From contig JAOYRU010000067.1 in the NCBI GenBank assembly GCA_026315105.1, positions 1-64,000 on the forward strand: a stretch of 64,000 nucleotides of DNA, read 5' to 3'. Each line of letters opens with the position of its first letter. Position 1 is the stretch's first letter. This document shows, piece after piece, positions 55,808 through 64,000 of this stretch. The notes beneath the pieces are model-generated. The model ran no database searches and was not told the DNA's origin. It worked only from the letters and a program-made list of their open reading frames with translations. The position numbers were made by a program, and so were the translations under genes. The DNA comes from Locusta migratoria (Eukaryota > Arthropoda > Insecta > Orthoptera > Acrididae).

Positions 55808-55889
55808 CGCAGTCGGCAGGACTCGAACCTACGCTCCCAGAGGGAATGTGATTTCAAGTCAGACGCCTTAACCACTCGGCCACGACTGC
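55808..55889 (-). tRNA. Trnas-uga: tRNA-Ser (UGA), C42 variant
   Basis: Ser copy 60. C28·C42 mismatch in the anticodon stem. Confidence 0.9.
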
Positions 55890-56102
55890 GGTGGAGCAAA
55901 GTTTTCTATAAAACTTGCCTAGTGTTCATAAGGTGAGGCCAAGATGCAGCTTGTGAATAAGTACTGTGTTTCGCTTGCTTGTCTAGTGTAGAACTAGACA
56001 CGCAGAAACAGCTACAGGAGGGTGTCAAGTTTTTTCTCAGTTGTAGGGACGGTAACACGGTCGCAGGGTAATGCCACTGTCGATGGCTTAAAAAGAAACG
56101 TA

Positions 56103-56175
56103 TGCCGAAACCCGGGATCGAACCAGTGACCTTTAGATCTTCAGTCTAACGCTCTCCCAACTGAGCTATTTCGGC
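56103..56175 (-). tRNA. Trnaf-gaa: tRNA-Phe (GAA), A49 class
   Basis: Phe copy 61. A49·G65 mismatch; A73. Confidence 0.92.
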
Positions 56176-56654
56176 TGACGTCGTTGTGCTTGATTTTCCA
56201 CTGCTTCCATGCGTGCAGAGTCGTTTGTTATTGACTTCGATGACTTCATCTGACGCCACGCTGACGCTAGGAAAAAGCCTCTTTTATCACTGCACAGGGC
56301 AAATGGCTTGCAGAGAACGATGCACAAGAGAGAATAGAGTGTTGACTGCGTAAGTGGCTGAATCCAGCAGATACCCATGATAATGCAATCGAATTAGACA
56401 CATGCAAATTAAACACTGGGCTGTTATCGACTGCACGCTAAAATAAACAAAACGTTAGTGTTCAGTGTAGTGGCGTTTTCAGGGACATCTGGCGGACGAC
56501 GGCGCAGATGAGCTGCATTGCCTTCTGGACAGAACTGGAGCGCAGCATCATGGAGCCAGAAAAGACAGCGGTTTACTTGTGAGCCGCCAGTTTAGCGGAA
56601 AAGCACCACCAAAGTTGCCACTACATGTCTGTCAATGGAGGAAGAGAAAATTTT

Positions 56655-56736
56655 CGCAGTCGGCAGGACTCGAACCTACGCTCCCAGAGGGAATGTGATT
56701 TCAAGTCAGACGCCTTAACCACTCGGCCACGACTGC
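56655..56736 (-). tRNA. Trnas-uga: tRNA-Ser (UGA), C42 variant
   Basis: Ser copy 61. C28·C42 mismatch in the anticodon stem. Confidence 0.9.
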
Positions 56737-56949
56737 GGTGGAGCAAAGTTTTCTATAAAACTTGCCTAGTGTTCATAAGGTGAGGCCAAGATGCAGCTTG
56801 TGAATAAGTACTGTGTTTCGCTTGCTTGTCTAGTGTAGAACTAGACACGCAGAAACAGCTACAGGAGGGTGTCAAGTTTTTTCTCAGTTGTAGGGACGGT
56901 AACACGGTCGCAGGGTAATGCCACTGTCGATGGCTTAAAAAGAAACGTA

Positions 56950-57022
56950 TGCCGAAACCCGGGATCGAACCAGTGACCTTTAGATCTTCAGTCTAACGCT
57001 CTCCCAACTGAGCTATTTCGGC
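56950..57022 (-). tRNA. Trnaf-gaa: tRNA-Phe (GAA), A49 class
   Basis: Phe copy 62. A49·G65 mismatch; A73. Confidence 0.92.
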
Positions 57023-57501
57023 TGACGTCGTTGTGCTTGATTTTCCACTGCTTCCATGCGTGCAGAGTCGTTTGTTATTGACTTCGATGACTTCATCTGA
57101 CGCCACGCTGACGCTAGGAAAAAGCCTCTTTTATCACTGCACAGGGCAAATGGCTTGCAGAGAACGATGCACAAGAGAGAATAGAGTGTTGACTGCGTAA
57201 GTGGCTGAATCCAGCAGATACCCATGATAATGCAATCGAATTAGACACATGCAAATTAAACACTGGGCTGTTATCGACTGCACGCTAAAATAAACAAAAC
57301 GTTAGTGTTCAGTGTAGTGGCGTTTTCAGGGACATCTGGCGGACGACGGCGCAGATGAGCTGCATTGCCTTCTGGACAGAACTGGAGCGCAGCATCATGG
57401 AGCCAGAAAAGACAGCGGTTTACTTGTGAGCCGCCAGTTTAGCGGAAAAGCACCACCAAAGTTGCCACTACATGTCTGTCAATGGAGGAAGAGAAAATTT
57501 T

Positions 57502-57583
57502 CGCAGTCGGCAGGACTCGAACCTACGCTCCCAGAGGGAATCTGATTTCAAGTCAGACGCCTTAACCACTCGGCCACGACTGC
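57502..57583 (-). tRNA. Trnas-uga: tRNA-Ser (UGA)
   Basis: Ser copy 62, canonical. Confidence 0.95.
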
Positions 57584-57796
57584 GGTGGAGCAAAGTTTTC
57601 TATAAAACTTGCCTAGTGTTCATAAGGTGAGGCCAAGATGCAGCTTGTGAATAAGTACTGTGTTTCGCTTGCTTGTCTAGTGTAGAACTAGACACGCAGA
57701 AACAGCTACAGGAGGGTGTCAAGTTTTTTCTCAATTGTAGGGACGGTAACACGGTCGCAGGGTAATGCCACTGTCGATGGCTTAAAAGGAAACGTA

Positions 57797-57869
57797 TGCC
57801 GAAACCCGGGATCGAACCAGGGACCTTTAGATCTTCAGTCTAACGCTCTCCCAACTGAGCTATTTCGGC
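57797..57869 (-). tRNA. Trnaf-gaa: tRNA-Phe (GAA), canonical, T4 terminator
   Basis: Phe copy 63. Fully paired; terminator TTTT. Confidence 0.96.
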
Positions 57870-58348
57870 TGACGTCGTTGTGCTTGCTTTTCCACTGCTT
57901 CCATGCGTGCAGAGTCGTTTGTTATTGACTTCGATGACTTCATCTGACGCCATGCTGACGCTAGGAAAAAGCCTCTTTTATCACTGCACAGGGCAAATGG
58001 CTTGCAGAGAACGATGCACAAGAGAGAATAGAGTGTTGACTGCGTAAGTGGCTGAATCCAGCAGATACCCATGATAATGCAATCGAATTAGACACATGCA
58101 AATTAAACACTGGGCTGTTATCGACTGCACGCTAAAATAAACAAAACGTTAGTGTTCAGTGTAGTGGCGTTTTCAGGGACATCTGGCGGACGACGGCGCA
58201 GATGAGCTGCATTGCCTTCTGGACAGAACTGGAGCGCAGCATCATGGAGCCAGAAAAGACAGCGGTTTACTTGTGAGCCGCCAGTTTAGCGGAAAAGCAC
58301 CACCAAAGTTGCCACTACATGTCTGTCAATGGAGGAAGAGAAAATTTT

Positions 58349-58430
58349 CGCAGTCGGCAGGACTCGAACCTACGCTCCCAGAGGGAATCTGATTTCAAGT
58401 CAGACGCCTTAACCACTCGGCCACGACTGC
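58349..58430 (-). tRNA. Trnas-uga: tRNA-Ser (UGA)
   Basis: Ser copy 63, canonical. Confidence 0.95.
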
Positions 58431-58643
58431 GGTGGAGCAAAGTTTTCTATAAAACTTGCCTAGTGTTCATAAGGTGAGGCCAAGATGCAGCTTGTGAATA
58501 AGTACTGTGTTTCGCTTGCTTGTCTAGTGTAGAACTAGACACGCAGAAACAGCTACAGGAGGGTGTCAAGTTTTTTCTCAATTGTAGGGACGGTAACACG
58601 GTCGCAGGGTAATGCCACTGTCGATGGCTTAAAAGGAAACGTA

Positions 58644-58716
58644 TGCCGAAACCCGGGATCGAACCAGGGACCTTTAGATCTTCAGTCTAACGCTCTCCCA
58701 ACTGAGCTATTTCGGC
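58644..58716 (-). tRNA. Trnaf-gaa: tRNA-Phe (GAA), canonical, T4 terminator
   Basis: Phe copy 64. Fully paired; terminator TTTT. Confidence 0.96.
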
Positions 58717-59195
58717 TGACGTCGTTGTGCTTGCTTTTCCACTGCTTCCATGCGTGCAGAGTCGTTTGTTATTGACTTCGATGACTTCATCTGACGCCAT
58801 GCTGACGCTAGGAAAAAGCCTCTTTTATCACTGCACAGGGCAAATGGCTTGCAGAGAACGATGCACAAGAGAGAATAGAGTGTTGACTGCGTAAGTGGCT
58901 GAATCCAGCAGATACCCATGATAATGCAATCGAATTAGACACATGCAAATTAAACACTGGGCTGTTATCGACTGCACGCTAAAATAAACAAAACGTTAGT
59001 GTTCAGTGTAGTGGCGTTTTCAGGGACATCTGGCGGACGACGGCGCAGATGAGCTGCATTGCCTTCTGGACAGAACTGGAGCGCAGCATCATGGAGCCAG
59101 AAAAGACAGCGGTTTACTTGTGAGCCGCCAGTTTAGCGGAAAAGCACCACCAAAGTTGCCACTACATGTCTGTCAATGGAGGAAGAGAAAATTTT

Positions 59196-59277
59196 CGCAG
59201 TCGGCAGGACTCGAACCTACGCTCCCAGAGGGAATGTGATTTCAAGTCAGACGCCTTAACCACTCGGCCACGACTGC
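59196..59277 (-). tRNA. Trnas-uga: tRNA-Ser (UGA), C42 variant
   Basis: Ser copy 64. C28·C42 mismatch in the anticodon stem. Confidence 0.9.
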
Positions 59278-59490
59278 GGTGGAGCAAAGTTTTCTATAAA
59301 ACTTGCCTAGTGTTCATAAGGTGAGGCCAAGATGCAGCTTGTGAATAAGTACTGTGTTTCGCTTGCTTGTCTAGTGTAGAACTAGACACGCAGAAACAGC
59401 TACAGGAGGGTGTCAAGTTTTTTCTCAATTGTAGGGACGGTAACACGGTCGCAGGGTAATGCCACTGTCGATGGCTTAAAAGGAAACGTA

Positions 59491-59563
59491 TGCCGAAACC
59501 CGGGATCGAACCAGGGACCTTTAGATCTTCAGTCTAACGCTCTCCCAACTGAGCTATTTCGGC
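59491..59563 (-). tRNA. Trnaf-gaa: tRNA-Phe (GAA), canonical, T4 terminator
   Basis: Phe copy 65. Fully paired; terminator TTTT. Confidence 0.96.
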
Positions 59564-60042
59564 TGACGTCGTTGTGCTTGCTTTTCCACTGCTTCCATGC
59601 GTGCAGAGTCGTTTGTTATTGACTTCGATGACTTCATCTGACGCCATGCTGACGCTAGGAAAAAGCCTCTTTTATCACTGCACAGGGCAAATGGCTTGCA
59701 GAGAACGATGCACAAGAGAGAATAGAGTGTTGACTGCGTAAGTGGCTGAATCCAGCAGATACCCATGATAATGCAATCGAATTAGACACATGCAAATTAA
59801 ACACTGGGCTGTTATCGACTGCACGCTAAAATAAACAAAACGTTAGTGTTCAGTGTAGTGGCGTTTTCAGGGACATCTGGCGGACGACGGCGCAGATGAG
59901 CTGCATTGCCTTCTGGACAGAACTGGAGCGCAGCATCATGGAGCCAGAAAAGACAGCGGTTTACTTGTGAGCCGCCAGTTTAGCGGAAAAGCACCACCAA
60001 AGTTGCCACTACATGTCTGTCAATGGAGGAAGAGAAAATTTT

Positions 60043-60124
60043 CGCAGTCGGCAGGACTCGAACCTACGCTCCCAGAGGGAATCTGATTTCAAGTCAGACG
60101 CCTTAACCACTCGGCCACGACTGC
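60043..60124 (-). tRNA. Trnas-uga: tRNA-Ser (UGA)
   Basis: Ser copy 65, canonical. Confidence 0.95.
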
Positions 60125-60337
60125 GGTGGAGCAAAGTTTTCTATAAAACTTGCCTAGTGTTCATAAGGTGAGGCCAAGATGCAGCTTGTGAATAAGTACT
60201 GTGTTTCGCTTGCTTGTCTAGTGTAGAACTAGACACGCAGAAACAGCTACAGGAGGGTGTCAAGTTTTTTCTCAATTGTAGGGACGGTAACACGGTCGCA
60301 GGGTAATGCCACTGTCGATGGCTTAAAAGGAAACGTA

Positions 60338-60410
60338 TGCCGAAACCCGGGATCGAACCAGGGACCTTTAGATCTTCAGTCTAACGCTCTCCCAACTGAG
60401 CTATTTCGGC
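60338..60410 (-). tRNA. Trnaf-gaa: tRNA-Phe (GAA), canonical, T4 terminator
   Basis: Phe copy 66. Fully paired; terminator TTTT. Confidence 0.96.
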
Positions 60411-60889
60411 TGACGTCGTTGTGCTTGCTTTTCCACTGCTTCCATGCGTGCAGAGTCGTTTGTTATTGACTTCGATGACTTCATCTGACGCCATGCTGAC
60501 GCTAGGAAAAAGCCTCTTTTATCACTGCACAGGGCAAATGGCTTGCAGAGAACGATGCACAAGAGAGAATAGAGTGTTGACTGCGTAAGTGGCTGAATCC
60601 AGCAGATACCCATGATAATGCAATCGAATTAGACACATGCAAATTAAACACTGGGCTGTTATCGACTGCACGCTAAAATAAACAAAACGTTAGTGTTCAG
60701 TGTAGTGGCGTTTTCAGGGACATCTGGCGGACGACGGCGCAGATGAGCTGCATTGCCTTCTGGACAGAACTGGAGCGCAGCATCATGGAGCCAGAAAAGA
60801 CAGCGGTTTACTTGTGAGCCGCCAGTTTAGCGGAAAAGCACCACCAAAGTTGCCACTACATGTCTGTCAATGGAGGAAGAGAAAATTTT

Positions 60890-60971
60890 CGCAGTCGGCA
60901 GGACTCGAACCTACGCTCCCAGAGGGAATGTGATTTCAAGTCAGACGCCTTAACCACTCGGCCACGACTGC
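60890..60971 (-). tRNA. Trnas-uga: tRNA-Ser (UGA), C42 variant
   Basis: Ser copy 66. C28·C42 mismatch in the anticodon stem. Confidence 0.9.
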
Positions 60972-61184
60972 GGTGGAGCAAAGTTTTCTATAAAACTTGC
61001 CTAGTGTTCATAAGGTGAGGCCAAGATGCAGCTTGTGAATAAGTACTGTGTTTCGCTTGCTTGTCTAGTGTAGAACTAGACACGCAGAAACAGCTACAGG
61101 AGGGTGTCAAGTTTTTTCTCAGTTGTAGGGACGGTAACACGGTCGCAGGGTAATGCCACTGTCGATGGCTTAAAAAGAAACGTA

Positions 61185-61257
61185 TGCCGAAACCCGGGAT
61201 CGAACCAGTGACCTTTAGATCTTCAGTCTAACGCTCTCCCAACTGAGCTATTTCGGC
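61185..61257 (-). tRNA. Trnaf-gaa: tRNA-Phe (GAA), A49 class
   Basis: Phe copy 67. A49·G65 mismatch; A73. The last A49 copy in the window. Confidence 0.92.
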
Positions 61258-61736
61258 TGACGTCGTTGTGCTTGATTTTCCACTGCTTCCATGCGTGCAG
61301 AGTCGTTTGTTATTGACTTCGATGACTTCATCTGACGCCACGCTGACGCTAGGAAAAAGCCTCTTTTATCACTGCACAGGGCAAATGGCTTGCAGAGAAC
61401 GATGCACAAGAGAGAATAGAGTGTTGACTGCGTAAGTGGCTGAATCCAGCAGATACCCATGATAATGCAATCGAATTAGACACATGCAAATTAAACACTG
61501 GGCTGTTATCGACTGCACGCTAAAATAAACAAAACGTTAGTGTTCAGTGTAGTGGCGTTTTCAGGGACATCTGGCGGACGACGGCGCAGATGAGCTGCAT
61601 TGCCTTCTGGACAGAACTGGAGCGCAGCATCATGGAGCCAGAAAAGACAGCGGTTTACTTGTGAGCCGCCAGTTTAGCGGAAAAGCACCACCAAAGTTGC
61701 CACTACATGTCTGTCAATGGAGGAAGAGAAAATTTT

Positions 61737-61818
61737 CGCAGTCGGCAGGACTCGAACCTACGCTCCCAGAGGGAATCTGATTTCAAGTCAGACGCCTTAA
61801 CCACTCGGCCACGACTGC
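61737..61818 (-). tRNA. Trnas-uga: tRNA-Ser (UGA)
   Basis: Ser copy 67, canonical. Confidence 0.95.
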
Positions 61819-62031
61819 GGTGGAGCAAAGTTTTCTATAAAACTTGCCTAGTGTTCATAAGGTGAGGCCAAGATGCAGCTTGTGAATAAGTACTGTGTTT
61901 CGCTTGCTTGTCTAGTGTAGAACTAGACACGCAGAAACAGCTACAGGAGGGTGTCAAGTTTTTTCTCAATTGTAGGGACGGTAACACGGTCGCAGGGTAA
62001 TGCCACTGTCGATGGCTTAAAAGGAAACGTA

Positions 62032-62104
62032 TGCCGAAACCCGGGATCGAACCAGGGACCTTTAGATCTTCAGTCTAACGCTCTCCCAACTGAGCTATTT
62101 CGGC
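62032..62104 (-). tRNA. Trnaf-gaa: tRNA-Phe (GAA), canonical, T4 terminator
   Basis: Phe copy 68. Fully paired; terminator TTTT. Confidence 0.96.
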
Positions 62105-62583
62105 TGACGTCGTTGTGCTTGCTTTTCCACTGCTTCCATGCGTGCAGAGTCGTTTGTTATTGACTTCGATGACTTCATCTGACGCCATGCTGACGCTAGG
62201 AAAAAGCCTCTTTTATCACTGCACAGGGCAAATGGCTTGCAGAGAACGATGCACAAGAGAGAATAGAGTGTTGACTGCGTAAGTGGCTGAATCCAGCAGA
62301 TACCCATGATAATGCAATCGAATTAGACACATGCAAATTAAACACTGGGCTGTTATCGACTGCACGCTAAAATAAACAAAACGTTAGTGTTCAGTGTAGT
62401 GGCGTTTTCAGGGACATCTGGCGGACGACGGCGCAGATGAGCTGCATTGCCTTCTGGACAGAACTGGAGCGCAGCATCATGGAGCCAGAAAAGACAGCGG
62501 TTTACTTGTGAGCCGCCAGTTTAGCGGAAAAGCACCACCAAAGTTGCCACTACATGTCTGTCAATGGAGGAAGAGAAAATTTT

Positions 62584-62665
62584 CGCAGTCGGCAGGACTC
62601 GAACCTACGCTCCCAGAGGGAATCTGATTTCAAGTCAGACGCCTTAACCACTCGGCCACGACTGC
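62584..62665 (-). tRNA. Trnas-uga: tRNA-Ser (UGA)
   Basis: Ser copy 68, canonical. Confidence 0.95.
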
Positions 62666-62878
62666 GGTGGAGCAAAGTTTTCTATAAAACTTGCCTAGTG
62701 TTCATAAGGTGAGGCCAAGATGCAGCTTGTGAATAAGTACTGTGTTTCGCTTGCTTGTCTAGTGTAGAACTAGACACGCAGAAACAGCTACAGGAGGGTG
62801 TCAAGTTTTTTCTCAATTGTAGGGACGGTAACACGGTCGCAGGGTAATGCCACTGTCGATGGCTTAAAAGGAAACGTA

Positions 62879-62951
62879 TGCCGAAACCCGGGATCGAACC
62901 AGGGACCTTTAGATCTTCAGTCTAACGCTCTCCCAACTGAGCTATTTCGGC
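62879..62951 (-). tRNA. Trnaf-gaa: tRNA-Phe (GAA), canonical, T4 terminator
   Basis: Phe copy 69. Fully paired; terminator TTTT. Confidence 0.96.
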
Positions 62952-63430
62952 TGACGTCGTTGTGCTTGCTTTTCCACTGCTTCCATGCGTGCAGAGTCGT
63001 TTGTTATTGACTTCGATGACTTCATCTGACGCCATGCTGACGCTAGGAAAAAGCCTCTTTTATCACTGCACAGGGCAAATGGCTTGCAGAGAACGATGCA
63101 CAAGAGAGAATAGAGTGTTGACTGCGTAAGTGGCTGAATCCAGCAGATACCCATGATAATGCAATCGAATTAGACACATGCAAATTAAACACTGGGCTGT
63201 TATCGACTGCACGCTAAAATAAACAAAACGTTAGTGTTCAGTGTAGTGGCGTTTTCAGGGACATCTGGCGGACGACGGCGCAGATGAGCTGCATTGCCTT
63301 CTGGACAGAACTGGAGCGCAGCATCATGGAGCCAGAAAAGACAGCGGTTTACTTGTGAGCCGCCAGTTTAGCGGAAAAGCACCACCAAAGTTGCCACTAC
63401 ATGTCTGTCAATGGAGGAAGAGAAAATTTT

Positions 63431-63512
63431 CGCAGTCGGCAGGACTCGAACCTACGCTCCCAGAGGGAATCTGATTTCAAGTCAGACGCCTTAACCACTC
63501 GGCCACGACTGC
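63431..63512 (-). tRNA. Trnas-uga: tRNA-Ser (UGA)
   Basis: Ser copy 69, canonical; the last complete tRNA-Ser in the window. Confidence 0.95.
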
Positions 63513-63725
63513 GGTGGAGCAAAGTTTTCTATAAAACTTGCCTAGTGTTCATAAGGTGAGGCCAAGATGCAGCTTGTGAATAAGTACTGTGTTTCGCTTG
63601 CTTGTCTAGTGTAGAACTAGACACGCAGAAACAGCTACAGGAGGGTGTCAAGTTTTTTCTCAATTGTAGGGACGGTAACACGGTCGCAGGGTAATGCCAC
63701 TGTCGATGGCTTAAAAGGAAACGTA

Positions 63726-63798
63726 TGCCGAAACCCGGGATCGAACCAGGGACCTTTAGATCTTCAGTCTAACGCTCTCCCAACTGAGCTATTTCGGC
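63726..63798 (-). tRNA. Trnaf-gaa: tRNA-Phe (GAA), canonical, T4 terminator
   Basis: Phe copy 70. Fully paired; terminator TTTT. Its tRNA-Ser partner lies beyond the window. Confidence 0.96.
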
Positions 63799-64000
63799 TG
63801 ACGTCGTTGTGCTTGCTTTTCCACTGCTTCCATGCGTGCAGAGTCGTTTGTTATTGACTTCGATGACTTCATCTGACGCCACGCTGACGCTAGGAAAAAG
63901 CCTCTTTTATCACTGCACAGGGCAAATGGCTTGCAGAGAACGATGCACAAGAGAGAATAGAGTGTTGACTGCGTAAGTGGCTGAATCCAGCAGATACCCA

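Larger units (their letters stand above)
42252..64000 (-). repeat. Right tRNA-Phe/tRNA-Ser tandem array, copies 44 (remainder) to 70
   Basis: This is the same array, resuming inside the interrupted tRNA-Ser of copy 44 and running off the right edge. Copies 47, 50, 54 and 55 are 851 bp and all others are 847 bp; no 836-bp copies occur here. Sixteen of the 26 tRNA-Phe genes are fully canonical, against 2 of 44 on the left. Positions 63799-64000 are the beginning of spacer A of copy 70, with no gene. Confidence 0.97.

Noticed and set aside
1..64000. tRNA-derived SINE family
   Set aside because: Units are strictly head-to-tail, contain two full tRNA genes, and have no A-rich tail or target duplications per unit.

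Overview
This window is eukaryotic and almost entirely one tandem array. A unit of about 847 bp, carrying one tRNA-Phe(GAA) gene and one tRNA-Ser(UGA) gene, both on the minus strand, is repeated 70 times (the first copy is cut by the left edge and the last by the right edge). There are no prokaryotic signals. The tRNA-Ser sequence, in particular its anticodon and variable arms, agrees with my memory of insect/arthropod tRNA-Ser, and the mobile element is an animal-type Tx1-like LINE. An arthropod, perhaps a large-genome insect, is therefore the best guess; the species cannot be read from the sequence.

Layout. Positions 1-36904 hold copies 1-44. A full-length non-LTR retrotransposon on the minus strand (36905-42251) interrupts the tRNA-Ser gene of copy 44 inside its T loop / B box. 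The rest of that gene resumes at 42252, and copies 45-70 run to the right edge. The standard unit is tRNA-Phe (73 bp with base 73), 479 bp spacer A, tRNA-Ser (82 bp with base 73), 213 bp spacer B. Three length classes exist: 847 bp; 836 bp (11 bp lost from spacer A; copies 11, 13, 15, 17, 21, 23, 25, 29, 32); and 851 bp (4 bp gained in spacer B; copies 34, 35, 37, 38, 39, 43, 47, 50, 54, 55).

The tRNA-Ser genes are nearly invariant, whereas the tRNA-Phe genes fall into classes. Eighteen copies are fully canonical (36, 40 and 16 of the 26 copies right of the retrotransposon). Thirty-two carry an A49/G65 mismatch in the T stem. Nine add a G27/A43 mismatch in the anticodon stem. Nine are degenerate (T stem broken at three pairs, U73 instead of A73). 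Copies 34 and 35 are singletons (U73; A14 changed to U). Degenerate copies alternate with 836-bp copies as a 1,683-bp higher-order dimer, and an eight-unit block (10144-16886) appears directly duplicated at 16887-23629.

The retrotransposon has two intact ORFs: a zinc-knuckle RNA-binding ORF1 protein and an ORF2 protein with APE endonuclease, reverse transcriptase and a C-terminal CCHC motif. It has a 22-23 nt poly(A) tract and a 4-bp target duplication. It lies in the same orientation as the tRNA genes, and its 5' junction leaves the A box and 10 of 11 bases of the B box immediately upstream. A LINE that targets tRNA genes is the most interesting possibility here, but one insertion cannot prove target specificity. 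Short ORFs that recur in every unit are translations across tRNA genes and spacers, and I do not regard them as genes.
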